A DNA stretch of 20,204 bases from Amphimedon queenslandica (GCF_000090795.2 NW_003546573.1:50835-71038); one strand, 5' to 3'. Positions 10,008-18,739 are shown, counted from the first letter of the stretch. The notes: a model not told the origin generated them from the letters alone. Translations and numbers: made by a program.

Positions 10008-10487
10008 TACTACAGAGGTTAATAATAATTAATTTTTATAAATATTAATTACTAGACTAAATAAATTTTTCTACTAATGTTTGCATGTTTCACTTTTGTT
10101 CTCACTTATGTCTCATGAATGCTTTGCTTTTAAAATCAAGCAATCTGATTGGTCAATTGCAACTAGGCATGGTAGAATACTGATACTCACCTCCAGACAC
10201 ACCCACAAAATAATTGATTCATTTTGTAAAGTTTATATTCAACATTACGTACTGAATTTTAAATGCTGCTAGCTGTTTTTCAGTACTACTAGAGTTACTA
10301 TAAGAATAACAAGCCGATAAAAGATGAAACTACAGATTTTAGTGCTTACCAACTGTGACATCAATTGGGCTTATTCAGCTGTTTGTTATTAACTTATAAC
10401 AATATTAATAAAATTAAATTTTTATAATAAAGTGAGGCACACACTATAGTGAGAGGTAGAAAAGTCATAAATGAATCATATTGTAAT
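10008..10487. other. Convergent 3' spacer
   Basis: About 480 bp between the ends of the CARD-Death gene (+) and the first TRAF-like gene (-). Apart from the AATAAA at 10060 it is plain AT-rich sequence; the open frames in it are short and without family resemblance. Confidence 0.5.
10060..10065 (+). terminator. Poly(A) signal AATAAA of the CARD-Death gene
   Basis: AATAAA lies 53 bp after the stop codon at 10007, in the usual range for a cleavage/polyadenylation signal. Confidence 0.5.
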
Positions 10488-11684
10488 CTAACTATTGTAT
10501 ATATGAAGCAAAATCAATAAAAATATAAGATCCTTATGATAATAGTAAATAAAACACGCTACAACAATAATCAACAACAAGAATACATTACTTAACACTA
10601 TAACTAACACTAAAATAACTAACACTATAAACATAACCAATAACACCAATTCTAACTTATTACAGGAAGACTGTAAATTGGCACGCTCTCTATCCAAGGC
10701 ACGGATTTTCTGCTGAAGTTCTCTATTCATTTCAGTGACAGCCTGTTCAAGATGTCGAGTTCTTTCGTTGTGAGATTTTTCATTTGTTTTCAGTTGTTGC
10801 TCAAGTAAGGTGACTTTTTTCTCAAGCTGTGACACTTTTTCATCTACACGGCCTTGCTCAGTCTTGTAATGCTCTAAATGGGTTTCATTAGCATTCAGAC
10901 CATCTGCCATTTTTTGTGACTCATGACAGAGTTCTTTACATACATCTGAAAGTATGTATTTATGCTGCTTAGAGCAATGACGGTTGAGATCTCTTCTTGC
11001 TGGTTTTTCTTCACAGCCAAGCCAACTATACGTGCACTCCACAGGCTGTAATGGACAATCTCTTTTTATATGATCCTCAATCTCGTTACGAGGAAAAGTT
11101 TTTCCTTTCGAGCAATTCAATGGGCAACAGACAGGAAAAAGAGGACAGATATCGTAATGAATTTCTGTCACAAATTTATGAGTGTCTCGGAAATCACAAT
11201 GTCGACACTTGTATGGCCTCATGGGACAATACTTTTTAACGTGCTCTTTCAAATCACAACGTAAAAGCCCAGATTTATTACAACCATGATTTGGACAAGG
11301 CACTTCGACATATGGGCAGGAATCATCCAGGTGCCTTTGCAAGTGTCGCAGTTCACCGCTCCAATCGCAGCTATCATCACTATCCCAATTCATTAGACAG
11401 TAAACCTCGAGTGAACCAACTCTACGTTCAAAATCTGTGTCTTTGAAAACCTTGAATTTATCTCCAACTGCTCGGCATTGTGGACAAGCATTCACCTTTC
11501 CAATGCATGGGCCACAGAAGTGTTGTCCACAGCAACTGGCTTGAGATGGAGAGTCCAATATCACAGCAAGACATATTGAGCAGTCAATATTTAAATCTTT
11601 GGGGATTTCTTTTTTGAATTCTATGTCGTCTTTATATAAAGTAAGAGCAGTAGGGTCGGTTTGCAGCTCCTCATTTGAAGCCAT
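10488..11684 (-). CDS. RING / zf-TRAF / coiled-coil membrane protein, 398 aa
   Basis: TRAF-like ubiquitin ligase candidate. RING at residues 35-70 (CSIC, CCGQHFCGPC, CPQC), TRAF-type zinc fingers about 94-240 (CDWSGELRHLQRHLDDSCPY, CPNHGCNKSGLLRCDLKEH, RDCPLQPVECTYSWLGC), coiled coil about 255-340 and a long hydrophobic stretch 345-380, then a second one at 386-394. It lacks the MATH/TRAF-C domain that binds receptors in true TRAFs; the C-terminal membrane anchor replaces it. Single exon, start ATG at 11684 in a good context (GCCATATGGCT on the coding strand just around it). It is head to head with a paralogue at 11826; the two share the N-terminal lead (KE.P...) and the same domain order but differ in the tail. 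It likely works in the cytosol facing a membrane; substrates unknown. Confidence 0.85.
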   Translation of the reverse strand: MASNEELQTDPTALTLYKDDIEFKKEIPKDLNIDCSICLAVILDSPSQASCCGQHFCGPCIGKVNACPQCRAVGDKFKVFKDTDFERRVGSLEVYCLMNWDSDDSCDWSGELRHLQRHLDDSCPYVEVPCPNHGCNKSGLLRCDLKEHVKKYCPMRPYKCRHCDFRDTHKFVTEIHYDICPLFPVCCPLNCSKGKTFPRNEIEDHIKRDCPLQPVECTYSWLGCEEKPARRDLNRHCSKQHKYILSDVCKELCHESQKMADGLNANETHLEHYKTEQGRVDEKVSQLEKKVTLLEQQLKTNEKSHNERTRHLEQAVTEMNRELQQKIRALDRERANLQSSCNKLELVLLVMFIVLVILVLVIVLSNVFLLLIIVVACFIYYYHKDLIFLLILLHIYNS

Positions 11685-11825
11685 ATGCCTTGCCGTGGTA
11701 TCAGAGACACACGCGATAATCTAGGATATCGATATCATCATGAATATCTATGTGAAGAAGAAAGGCTGGGCGCGCTCACAGCTATAGCCTGAGCCTTACT
11801 CTTGTCACGTGATCAAGGCCCGAAG
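11685..11825. promoter_or_regulatory. Shared 141-bp promoter of the divergent TRAF-like pair
   Basis: The two start codons face away from each other across this gap, which includes a GATATCGATATC palindrome (11727-11738), GGCGCGCT (about 11769), and a TCACGTGA E-box (11805-11812). No TATA box is apparent. Coregulation is inferred from the shared space. Confidence 0.6.
11806..11811. promoter_or_regulatory. E-box CACGTG
   Basis: The palindromic octamer TCACGTGA centred here is the preferred site class of bHLH-zip factors (USF, MITF/TFE, Myc/Max). It lies 14 bp before the ATG at 11826, so it is within the 5' leader or core promoter of the plus-strand gene. Binding is not shown. Confidence 0.4.
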
Positions 11826-12914
11826 ATGGCTGCCAACAGCTTGTCAGCTCGCTTGCAATTGCCTGTTACAAAAGGAGATATACAGTTTCAGAAAGAACTG
11901 CCAGAGAATTTTGATTTGGAATGCCCAGTGTGTTTTGAGATATTGATACAAGAGCCCTACCTTTCCGAGTGCTGTGGTAGACACTTCTGTGGAAACTGCT
12001 CAATGAAACTCAGGCCACTATGGACTGGCAAATCCTCCAAAAGAAATAAGTCCTACTCCTGCCCAATATGCAAATCAATGGGTACCAGATTTAATCTAGT
12101 GAGGGACAAGAGTCACGACCGTATACTTGGAGCTCAAGTTATATACTGCACAAATAAGGCTACCATAATTAACGATGATGACAGTGACAGTGTACCAGGC
12201 TGCAATTGGGAAGGAGAGTTAAGAGACCTGGTGCAACATCTTGACAAGGACTGCCCTTATGTGGACGTGACGTGTCCTCACCTTGGATGTGGGGTTAAAG
12301 TGTGTCGTTCTGATCTTACTAAGCACACTACTGAGGATTGCATTGAACGACCTTATGATTGCAAATACTGTGGGCTTAAAGGAACATTTAACTATATTCA
12401 TAATATGCATCACTCTGTATGCCACCTGTATCCTATTCGTTGTCCTCTATACTGTGACACACCAAATTTCCCTCGCTCTCAAGTTAATCATCATTTAGAG
12501 CGTGACTGCCCATTGTCACCAGTCAATTGCATATACAAGCCATTAGGGTGCAGTGAAAAGCCAAAGAGAAACAAATTAGAGACACATCTCTCTACCCCTC
12601 ATCACGGTATACTAGTTACTGCTTACCAAAGGATTACCGATAACTTAAAGAGATCTCAAGATGAGTTTAGAGAAAGTTTAGGATCATTAGAGAAGAAATA
12701 CAACTCTTTGAAATCTGGACACGATTCCTTGAATTTTATGCATGAAGATTTAAAAAGGAGTCATGCACAATTAGAGAAAAATTTTAAAAGGTTGAGTTCT
12801 GATCATAAGATACTTTATAGGAAATTTAAGATACTGAATAGAATAGTGTATGTTGTGATATTTGTGATTCTCATTGCATTTCTTGGATTTGTTTTTATTG
12901 CATGGTTTTATTGA
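11826..12914 (+). CDS. RING / zf-TRAF / coiled-coil membrane protein, 362 aa
   Basis: Paralogue of the divergent neighbour. RING at residues 33-82 (CPVC, CCGRHFCGNC, CPIC) with a longer loop before the last cysteine pair than in the neighbour; TRAF-type zinc fingers about 108-258 (CNWEGELRDLVQHLDKDCPY, CPHLGCGVKVCRSDLTKH, CPLSPVNCIYKPLGC); coiled coil 268-335; one C-terminal transmembrane segment 338-361 ending in WFY. No MATH domain. The frame is open eight codons upstream to 11802 with a TTG, but the first ATG, 11826, in AAGATGG context is the credible start. Likely a tail-anchored ubiquitin ligase or scaffold; the family use in receptor or stress signalling is known, the role here is not. 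The next gene starts 73 bp downstream on the same strand. Confidence 0.86.
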   Translation: MAANSLSARLQLPVTKGDIQFQKELPENFDLECPVCFEILIQEPYLSECCGRHFCGNCSMKLRPLWTGKSSKRNKSYSCPICKSMGTRFNLVRDKSHDRILGAQVIYCTNKATIINDDDSDSVPGCNWEGELRDLVQHLDKDCPYVDVTCPHLGCGVKVCRSDLTKHTTEDCIERPYDCKYCGLKGTFNYIHNMHHSVCHLYPIRCPLYCDTPNFPRSQVNHHLERDCPLSPVNCIYKPLGCSEKPKRNKLETHLSTPHHGILVTAYQRITDNLKRSQDEFRESLGSLEKKYNSLKSGHDSLNFMHEDLKRSHAQLEKNFKRLSSDHKILYRKFKILNRIVYVVIFVILIAFLGFVFIAWFY

Positions 12915-12987
12915 CAATTTCCGTTTATCTCCGGAAACTTATTTTGCAAAAGGGTGTGGCTCAATTCTGCAGGATCTAGGAGAAGCT

Positions 12988-14860
12988 ATGGCTGCTACTC
13001 TACGGTTTGAGTTGCTCTACGTTCCTGTGAGGAGAATAGAAAGAAGCAGACTCTATAACCCTAAAAACTACGAGGTATAATACTACAACTTACACGAGTA
13101 GCTTCCTGTTAGGGCACAAAAGATTTTAACTATTGTATTATTTTGAATAGATTGGGTTGATCCCTTCAGTCAACACTCATAGTCTTCCTTCTTATCAAAT
13201 AAGAAGCAACGAAGAGAACTTTAAGTTATTAGTAAGCTCTCGCCTAAAGGAAGAGCATCAAATCTCAGCGCTGTCGGTTCATTCTCTCGCTACACTGAGT
13301 AGCAAAGACCGCATTAGTATAATGTACATAGTCCCTACCATTAGTACAGGTGAGAGATGGGGTTGTGGTAATTAACTTAATTTGCTACTTTTATGAACTG
13401 TTTTTAAATAGAAGCTAATGTTGGAGGCATTCGTTTTATTGACATGTTTTCGCTCATTCAAACGCCTCAGCTACTTGGCTCACACCGGTAAGATTTGTCA
13501 CTTTTATAAGAGTTAATACTAATGATATACCGTATGGGTAGAAAATTTTCGAGGGTATAAAATTTAGTATTTTAGTGAAAATCTCTTAATTCTTTAATTT
13601 CTAGGGGGTTAAATTTCACGTTTTTGCATGTGCGCTTGCATTAAGTCATTGATTTTCATGTGCTGCGCATGTGCAGTGAGCATTTCCATGGTATTAATTT
13701 TTGTGGTTGAGAAGTCACCCACAAAATCCGCGAAATTTAATACCCCACGAAATTTTATACCCGTACGGTATATTTAAAGGTTGTGTTAGTATGTTTTAGT
13801 GACAATGCATGAAAAGGCTATAAAATACGCTGTACTATTTTGTCCAATATAAATTTTGAGTTGATTTTAATCAAAATTAATTTTTAATGCATTTTTAATT
13901 TGCTCAAGAATTGGACCAAAGCTTGACAGCCTATACTATAATAGTACAAAGTCTCGGGCTAATTTTTGCCAAAATTGAAAAGGAGAGAATTCTTCATTTT
14001 TATAATTTTATCTGATGCATATACTTGTACTTATGTTGTTTAAGAAGTTTGAGCTGGTTCCAATTAAAATTATACTTTTTATGAATTTTTAAATTTGCTC
14101 CAAAATTGGGCGAAAGTCCCTGTACTATAGTACAGGGTGTTGGGCCAAATTTCGCCAAAATTGAAAAGGAGAGAATTCTTCATTTTTATAATTTTATCTG
14201 ATGCATATACCTGTACTTATGTTGTGTAAGAAGTTTGAGCTGGTTCCAATTAAAATTAGATTTTTTATGAATTTTTAAATTTGCTCCAAAATTGGGCGAA
14301 AGTCCCTGTACTATAGTACAGGGTGTTGGGCCAAATTTCGCCAAAATTGAAAAGGGGAAATTTCCCTATTTTGGTAATTTTACATGTACATTTTATGCTG
14401 TATAGAAACTTAATTCCAAACAAAATTGGATTTTCTACAAATAACTTTAAAGCTCTTCCAAATTTTGGTCAAAGACCATGGGCTGTGTACAGCATTGGCA
14501 TAAGAATAATATTATTGTAATAATGCAATTCTGTGCTTAAAATCTTTATACAGGGTATGTTAACAAAAATTGCTAGGAGAGAAATCTCCATTCTGACAAT
14601 GTTTTGATGAATCTAATTCTATTTTTAGTGAGTTACTACTTGTGATAGACCAGTGGCTAATGGAGCGTCATTCTCTCCCGTACTCTAATCCTGATTTATT
14701 ATTCTCCACTGATTCGACTGGTCAGAGTTTGGTTGGGATTGTACAGGATATTGTCGATAATCCTCTTCTCTCCATTCCCTCTGAGCCTCCTGAGGATAAA
14801 CTGATCATAGCCCTCAACAATCCTGTATTTGTACCAATAGAAGATACAACAAATTTTTAG
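12988..14860 (+). CDS. Four-exon gene, 197 aa, function unknown
   Basis: Exons 12988-13074, 13151-13349, 13412-13487 and 14629-14860 join in frame (phases 0, 1, 2; 594 nt) with GT-AG borders GAG|GTATAA, ACAG|GTGAGA and ACCG|GTAAGA and acceptors TTGAATAG, TTAAATAG, ATTTTTAG. The ATG at 12988 is in GAAGCTATGG context. The protein starts MAATLRFELLYVPVRRIE, has a central SISTEANVGG-like turn (PTISTEANVGGIRF) and an acidic end (EPPEDKLIIALNNPVFVP). No signal peptide, zinc motif or membrane segment is visible; it looks like a compact soluble mixed alpha/beta protein. I do not recognise the family. The three-phase intron chain and clean frames make it a real gene. It follows the TRAF-like gene closely, and its third intron (1,141 bp) is mostly transposon-derived. 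Confidence 0.75.
13526..13772. mobile_element. 247-bp MITE with imperfect terminal inverted repeats
   Basis: Left end TATACCGTATGGGTAGAAAA and right end, read on the other strand, TATACCGTACGGGTATAAAA are inverted repeats that continue for about 40 bp with few mismatches. No coding capacity; TA at both ends suggests a TA target (Tc1/mariner-like mobilisation) though the exact duplication is ambiguous. It sits in the third intron of the unknown gene. Confidence 0.8.
13800..14480. repeat. Palindromic-repeat block with a recent 186-bp tandem duplication
   Basis: Same family as the block in the sacsin intron, reversed on the plus strand. The palindrome CCCTGTACTATAGTACAGGG is present perfectly at 14118-14137 and 14304-14323, exactly 186 bp apart, and the units around them differ at only a few bases, so that duplication is young. 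A more decayed unit precedes (palindrome remnant near 13935) and a partial one follows to about 14480. Confidence 0.88.
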
Positions 14861-15084
14861 ACCACAAAATTTATTATATATTATTATTTTATTTATTCAT
14901 AAGTTGTACATTACACGTGTAGTTTATTTTCTAAATTTTAATTTAAACATTATTTTTTATTATCATTAAAAAATATAATGTTCTTATTTCAGAGTTTGTT
15001 GAGCAGTAAAATAATTTTAAAAAGTAAGTGATGTAAATGTAGTACAATAGAAGCAAGTTGAGACAATAGTCCCAAAGCTTTCAA

Positions 15085-15825
15085 TTATGATGATCTCTTT
15101 CCGGTGGAGTTTATTTTAGCTTGTTCCCTCTGCCTAGCTTTTCTCTCACACTCTTTCTTATACCGTTCAAGCTCCTGCAAAAATATAAATATAAAAAACA
15201 ATGTTTTCTTGTTCTCCTTCATTAATGTACCTCATCCTTTTGGGATCTCATTGAATCAATGCTTGGCTCCTTGTAGCGCAAGTCCTTACAAGGATCATCG
15301 AAAATCTGATGATCTTTGGGAGCCTAAAATGAAAAACAATAGATAATGAAAGACAAATAATATACATAAAACAACAACACAGTTGAGACTTGATACTATT
15401 AGTCTATTACAATAACTAAATTGTTTTTTGCAGGCAGTAAGTTTTGGGAAAATGCTCTAATTTTCTTGGCAGAAGATGAGAGTTGACATCCTGTTAGACA
15501 GCCTTGTTGTTGTGAAAGAGTAAATTCATAGACCACAAGGAATATATTCATTGAGGGATGGGTGTGACATAGCAACTCAATATGGCAGTTTGAGGTGGCA
15601 CTTTGTAAATAAAGTAGCTGTTCTTTATCAATTTGGATGAAATAGCAACCTTTTCTGCTGCAGCTGGTAAGGCTAAAGTTTTTAAATGGTTTCTTAAGTA
15701 GAAGTAAAGGGTCAAACCATGGGACATTGAGTTTCATAAAAGACTGGATTAGTGTAGCTGTGTAGAGTGAGTGGTTCTTGTTTTTCAAAACTTACAGAGT
15801 TACATTTATCATAGCAAAGCAGCAT
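15085..15825 (-). CDS. Candidate small spliced gene, 70 aa, function unknown
   Basis: Exons 15825-15796, 15323-15231 and 15174-15085 join with phase 0 at both introns (donors TCT|GTAAGT and GAG|GTACAT; acceptors CATTTTAG and TTTTGCAG) to give 213 nt. Start MLLCYDKCNSAPKDHQIF, middle DDPCKDLRYKEP, then a highly charged helix ELERYKKECERKARQREQAK and a short serine-rich end. Four cysteines (positions 4, 8, 21 and in KKEC) and the charged helix are the main marks. The last two exons are convincing; the first is inferred from its perfect donor and frame, and an in-frame TAG lies upstream of its ATG. I do not recognise the family. It ends toward the 197-aa gene (convergent), and its start is 157 bp from the divergent GPCR. 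Confidence 0.5.
15399..15737 (-). other. Open frame in the intron of the 70-aa gene
   Basis: From the first ATG (15737) the frame runs 112 codons; it stays open to 15788 upstream. It includes CSRKGCYFIQIDKEQLLYL and CHTHPSMNIFLVVYEF. Base composition is less AT-rich than the spacer DNA, so it could be an exon or gene remnant, but no splice partner or family was found. Chance is possible. Confidence 0.2.
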
Positions 15826-15982
15826 CCTAATATTAAAAATGCTAGGGCCATTAAGCTACCCACCCCCCACTCAAATTTAATGTATGATAATGTTTGTTTT
15901 ATTCTGTTAGCCAATTCTATGTTTGTACTAAAAACAACTTTCTACACAGGAAAAGTCAAAGAAGACATAAAATCCAGGAAAC

Positions 15983-17050
15983 ATGGAGAATGCCAACTTC
16001 ACTCTCAGTGATGAGATCAATGGGCCTCTACTAGCTGGAGCAATAGGGATAGTAACAGTAGTAGCACTTCTCACAAACTCATTTGTACTCCTACTGACCC
16101 TCTGTCACTTCAAGGCTTGGAAACAGCCATCAAACATATTCCTAACCAACATGCTACTCAGCAATCTTCTAATCTCTGTATTTCTCATGCCACTCTGTGT
16201 TGTGACTTGTGCCACTGGTGAGTGGATAACTGGTGCCACTGATGCTCAAAAGCTAAAGACCTGCCAAGCCACTGCATACATATTCCTCTACAACCTAATC
16301 GTGGAGACAGAGAGCCTAACACTAATATCTCTAGACAGGCTCTTCTTTATTGTCAAGTCGATGGAGTATCACAAGTACATGTCTACCAAGAAAGCTCTTC
16401 TCATTGTCCTGCTCTCTTGGCTGTTAGCAGCCATACTGAGCACTCCGCCCTTTTATGGGCTGGGGAGCTTTGAGTTTGCCGAGAGTTACGGGATCTGTGT
16501 CCCTGGCTTTGAGGGCCAGCTGGGGTTCTCCATATATCTCTTTCTCATACTACTGAGTCTAGGGGGTATCATAGTGATCTCGTCCACGTGGACTTTCTGT
16601 TACACGAGAAATTTCCTGAGGAGAAGGAACTCAAGAAAAACAGCGAGAAACAGCGTGTACTTGTCTCAGAAGAGAAAACTCATCGGACTCTTTGGGACGC
16701 TTGTCGTAATACACATACTCTGTTACAGTCTCATGCTAAGTCTAGCAGTTTTTGGGCCGTTTTTTACCATCTCCCCTCCGTGGTACGCCGCAGCGTTCTT
16801 CATGCTACTACTAATGACTAATCTGAGCCCTTTAGCCCAGTCGTATTTCAGGTACGAGGTTCGGAACTTTGTTCACAGTCTTTTTATAAAGATCGGGATC
16901 GTAAAGCTACGTGCATCCACCTTAGTGCAACAGGAAAGAACGGCGACGACCGAGCTGCCATCTCCAACAGAAACAAGGAGAGATACCATCCACTCAACGA
17001 ACTGCCAGTTTCTTAACGGAGAATCAGAGATTGACAAACATGTGGTATGA
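15983..17050 (+). CDS. Divergent class A (rhodopsin-like) GPCR, 355 aa, intronless
   Basis: Seven hydrophobic segments at about 17-41, 53-76, 95-122, 138-158, 180-206, 233-258 and 266-290, a sequon NFT at residues 5-7, and a Cys94-Cys172 pair placed as the conserved extracellular disulfide. Class A marks are present but altered: TN (31-32) for the TM1 GN, Asn61 for the TM2 Asp2.50, DRL (118-120) for DRY, Trp146 in TM4 kept, no proline in TM6 (HILCYSL for CWxP) and SPLAQSYF (282-289) for NPxxY. A basic third loop (RRRNSRKTARN) and a Ser/Thr-rich tail fit G-protein and arrestin contact. A plasma-membrane receptor; ligand unknown. Loss of Asp2.50 removes the usual sodium site, so activation may be atypical. 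Single-exon structure suggests membership of an expanded lineage-specific receptor group. The ATG at 15983 is the first in frame before TM1. Confidence 0.88.
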   Translation: MENANFTLSDEINGPLLAGAIGIVTVVALLTNSFVLLLTLCHFKAWKQPSNIFLTNMLLSNLLISVFLMPLCVVTCATGEWITGATDAQKLKTCQATAYIFLYNLIVETESLTLISLDRLFFIVKSMEYHKYMSTKKALLIVLLSWLLAAILSTPPFYGLGSFEFAESYGICVPGFEGQLGFSIYLFLILLSLGGIIVISSTWTFCYTRNFLRRRNSRKTARNSVYLSQKRKLIGLFGTLVVIHILCYSLMLSLAVFGPFFTISPPWYAAAFFMLLLMTNLSPLAQSYFRYEVRNFVHSLFIKIGIVKLRASTLVQQERTATTELPSPTETRRDTIHSTNCQFLNGESEIDKHVV

Positions 17051-18054
17051 TCAGTTTCACAGGCACATACAGACACTAACTGAGTGAGTCTCATTATATA
17101 ATATAAATATGTGTATATAATTATGAGTGTACATATACAAATTAATTTTATTTTCAGCTTTTAGTGGTTTTAATGGTAATTATTATTAACTTAATATCCC
17201 ATGAGAAAACTTATACTTCAAAGAAAATGACTCTAACTGAGTTTACAGTTTAGATGAAATTCTAAAGAAGTTGGAATCAATAAAAGCGCACAACAAAGAA
17301 GCATCCAAGTGGGAATAAAATTTATCACTAGTCCACTAACAGATATCCACATTATGAGCCATCACGTTACAGCATTGTTAGCATCTAGAAATAAAATTTG
17401 GGAGTTTAACCTAGGTGAAAGACCAAAAGTTAACAAATGGGAGATTTCAGTAGACCTACATGTACACGTAGGCCAAATATGAGAGATCAAAACTCCCTCC
17501 TAAATCTAACAGTGAGAGAATTAGTATAAACACAAGTTGACCATTGTGTTGACTAGTTGGTGACACGAGTTAACACATAAGGGACATGATAAAAAAGATA
17601 GGCTACATGACGTCAGGAGGATACATACCATTAGCTACTGCCACTGAGATACACGTATGCATAAACACTGAAAATAACACATAATTTTCATAAGTTTCAT
17701 TAACAAAAACAGGACTGTTATCACAGGACAGAAATGTTACCATAACCAGCCTTAAAATAATAAGTGCCACAAGGTGCATCATAAACTAATAAAAAGTGTG
17801 GGCAATAGCCTACTACTACATTATAACTACAAAACCTGTGCAGGCAATATCCTCTTAGTCAAAACATCATAGTTTCTCCTGTAAATGTATGGTATACAAC
17901 ACAAGAGTTGTGAATTTCAGTTATGATGTTATAAAGAGTAAATTAACTATAACTCAAGTTATGCATCGTTTGCTACTGTACTTCACTGAAATTCATAGGA
18001 TTGAAGATTTACAAATTGACACTACCTTTAAAGGTTCAATAGACACTTAAGCAA

Positions 18055-18680
18055 ACAAAGAGTGGTACAAGACGCGTTGATAGGTGACGCTAGCTAATAG
18101 GAAGGGTAACAGGAAAGGGTGCGGCCAGAATCACGATAATTAAATCAATATGCATTAGTAGATAAAAGACATTCACAGACTAACCACAAACAATGTTAGT
18201 AAAATGTAATAAAACAGGGCATATTAAGTATCACATAATTCATACTTTCTATGTATGCATTCTAATGACGTTTTCTGTGACTATAATAGTTGTGACATAC
18301 AGTCAAACCTCTCTAAAACAAACCCCCAATTAGCGGACACCTCTCTATAACGTACAGTTGCTCTTGTCCCGGCCATAAGGCCATTGGGTAGTGTATAAAA
18401 GAACCTCTGTATAGCGGAACCTCTCTATTCTGTATAACGAACAAGATTTACTGTTCCCACACATCTACACGTGTACAAATTAACCTCCAACGGACGGATA
18501 CGGTCCACGTAACGGACTTTCTAATTAAAGTGCATCAAGAAAATGGCGGATTTTTTGGTCTAATTAGCATGGGATAACCTCCAATTTAAGGACAACTCTG
18601 TATAAAGGACAGTGATGGCTGGCCCATAGGTGTCCGTCTTAGAGAGGTTTGACTGTACATAGGCATTGATGATTTACAGG
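18055..18680. repeat. Segmental duplication, copy 1 (split by a MITE)
   Basis: Matches 18757-19045 over most of its length apart from the inserted MITE at 18300-18655: shared blocks include GCTAGCTAATAGG-type, AGGAAGGGTAACAGGAAAGG, GTATCACATAATTCATA and CATTGATGATTTA. Start-to-start distance is about 705 bp. Substitutions and small indels show it is not recent. Confidence 0.8.
18300..18655. mobile_element. 356-bp pogo/Tigger-type MITE
   Basis: Ends CAGTCAAACCTCTCTAA and TTAGAGAGGTTTGACTG are perfect 17-bp inverted repeats flanked by TA on both sides (18298-18299, 18656-18657). CAGTC... ends with a TA target fit pogo/Tigger members of Tc1/mariner. The interior repeats ACCTCTCTATAACG-like and ACCTCTGTATAGCGG motifs, as in other members of such elements. 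No transposase. Confidence 0.88.
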
Positions 18681-18696
18681 GACACATTGACGGAAG

Positions 18697-18739
18697 GACG
18701 TCATCTTGAAAAAATGGCTCGTTTTTCCAAGATGACATC
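18697..18739. repeat. Imperfect hairpin
   Basis: Arms GACGTCATCTTGAAAAAA (18697-18714) and TTTTTCCAAGATGACATC (18722-18739) pair over 18 bp with two mismatches around a 7-nt loop. Weaker inverted similarity continues outward to ACACATTGACGG and ATGATGACGTGT, so it may be a tiny foldback element. It lies between the two duplication copies. Confidence 0.7.

Noticed and set aside
10997..11264. Plus-strand open frames of 64-80 codons
   Set aside because: They are antisense to the zinc-finger region of the minus-strand TRAF-like gene and have no motif.
11802..11825. Extension of the plus-strand TRAF-like protein by eight residues
   Set aside because: It would need a TTG start; the ATG at 11826 has a better context and matches the start of the similar domain region in the paralogue.
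12219..12498. Open frames on both strands inside the plus-strand TRAF-like gene
   Set aside because: Shadows of the 362-aa coding sequence, which has clear zinc-finger motifs.
17249..17318. Possible plus-strand terminal exon after the GPCR
   Set aside because: The reading LDEILKKLESIKAHNKEASK is protein-like, but no upstream exon of matching phase was found and the GPCR already has its own stop. Kept only as a note in the spacer.
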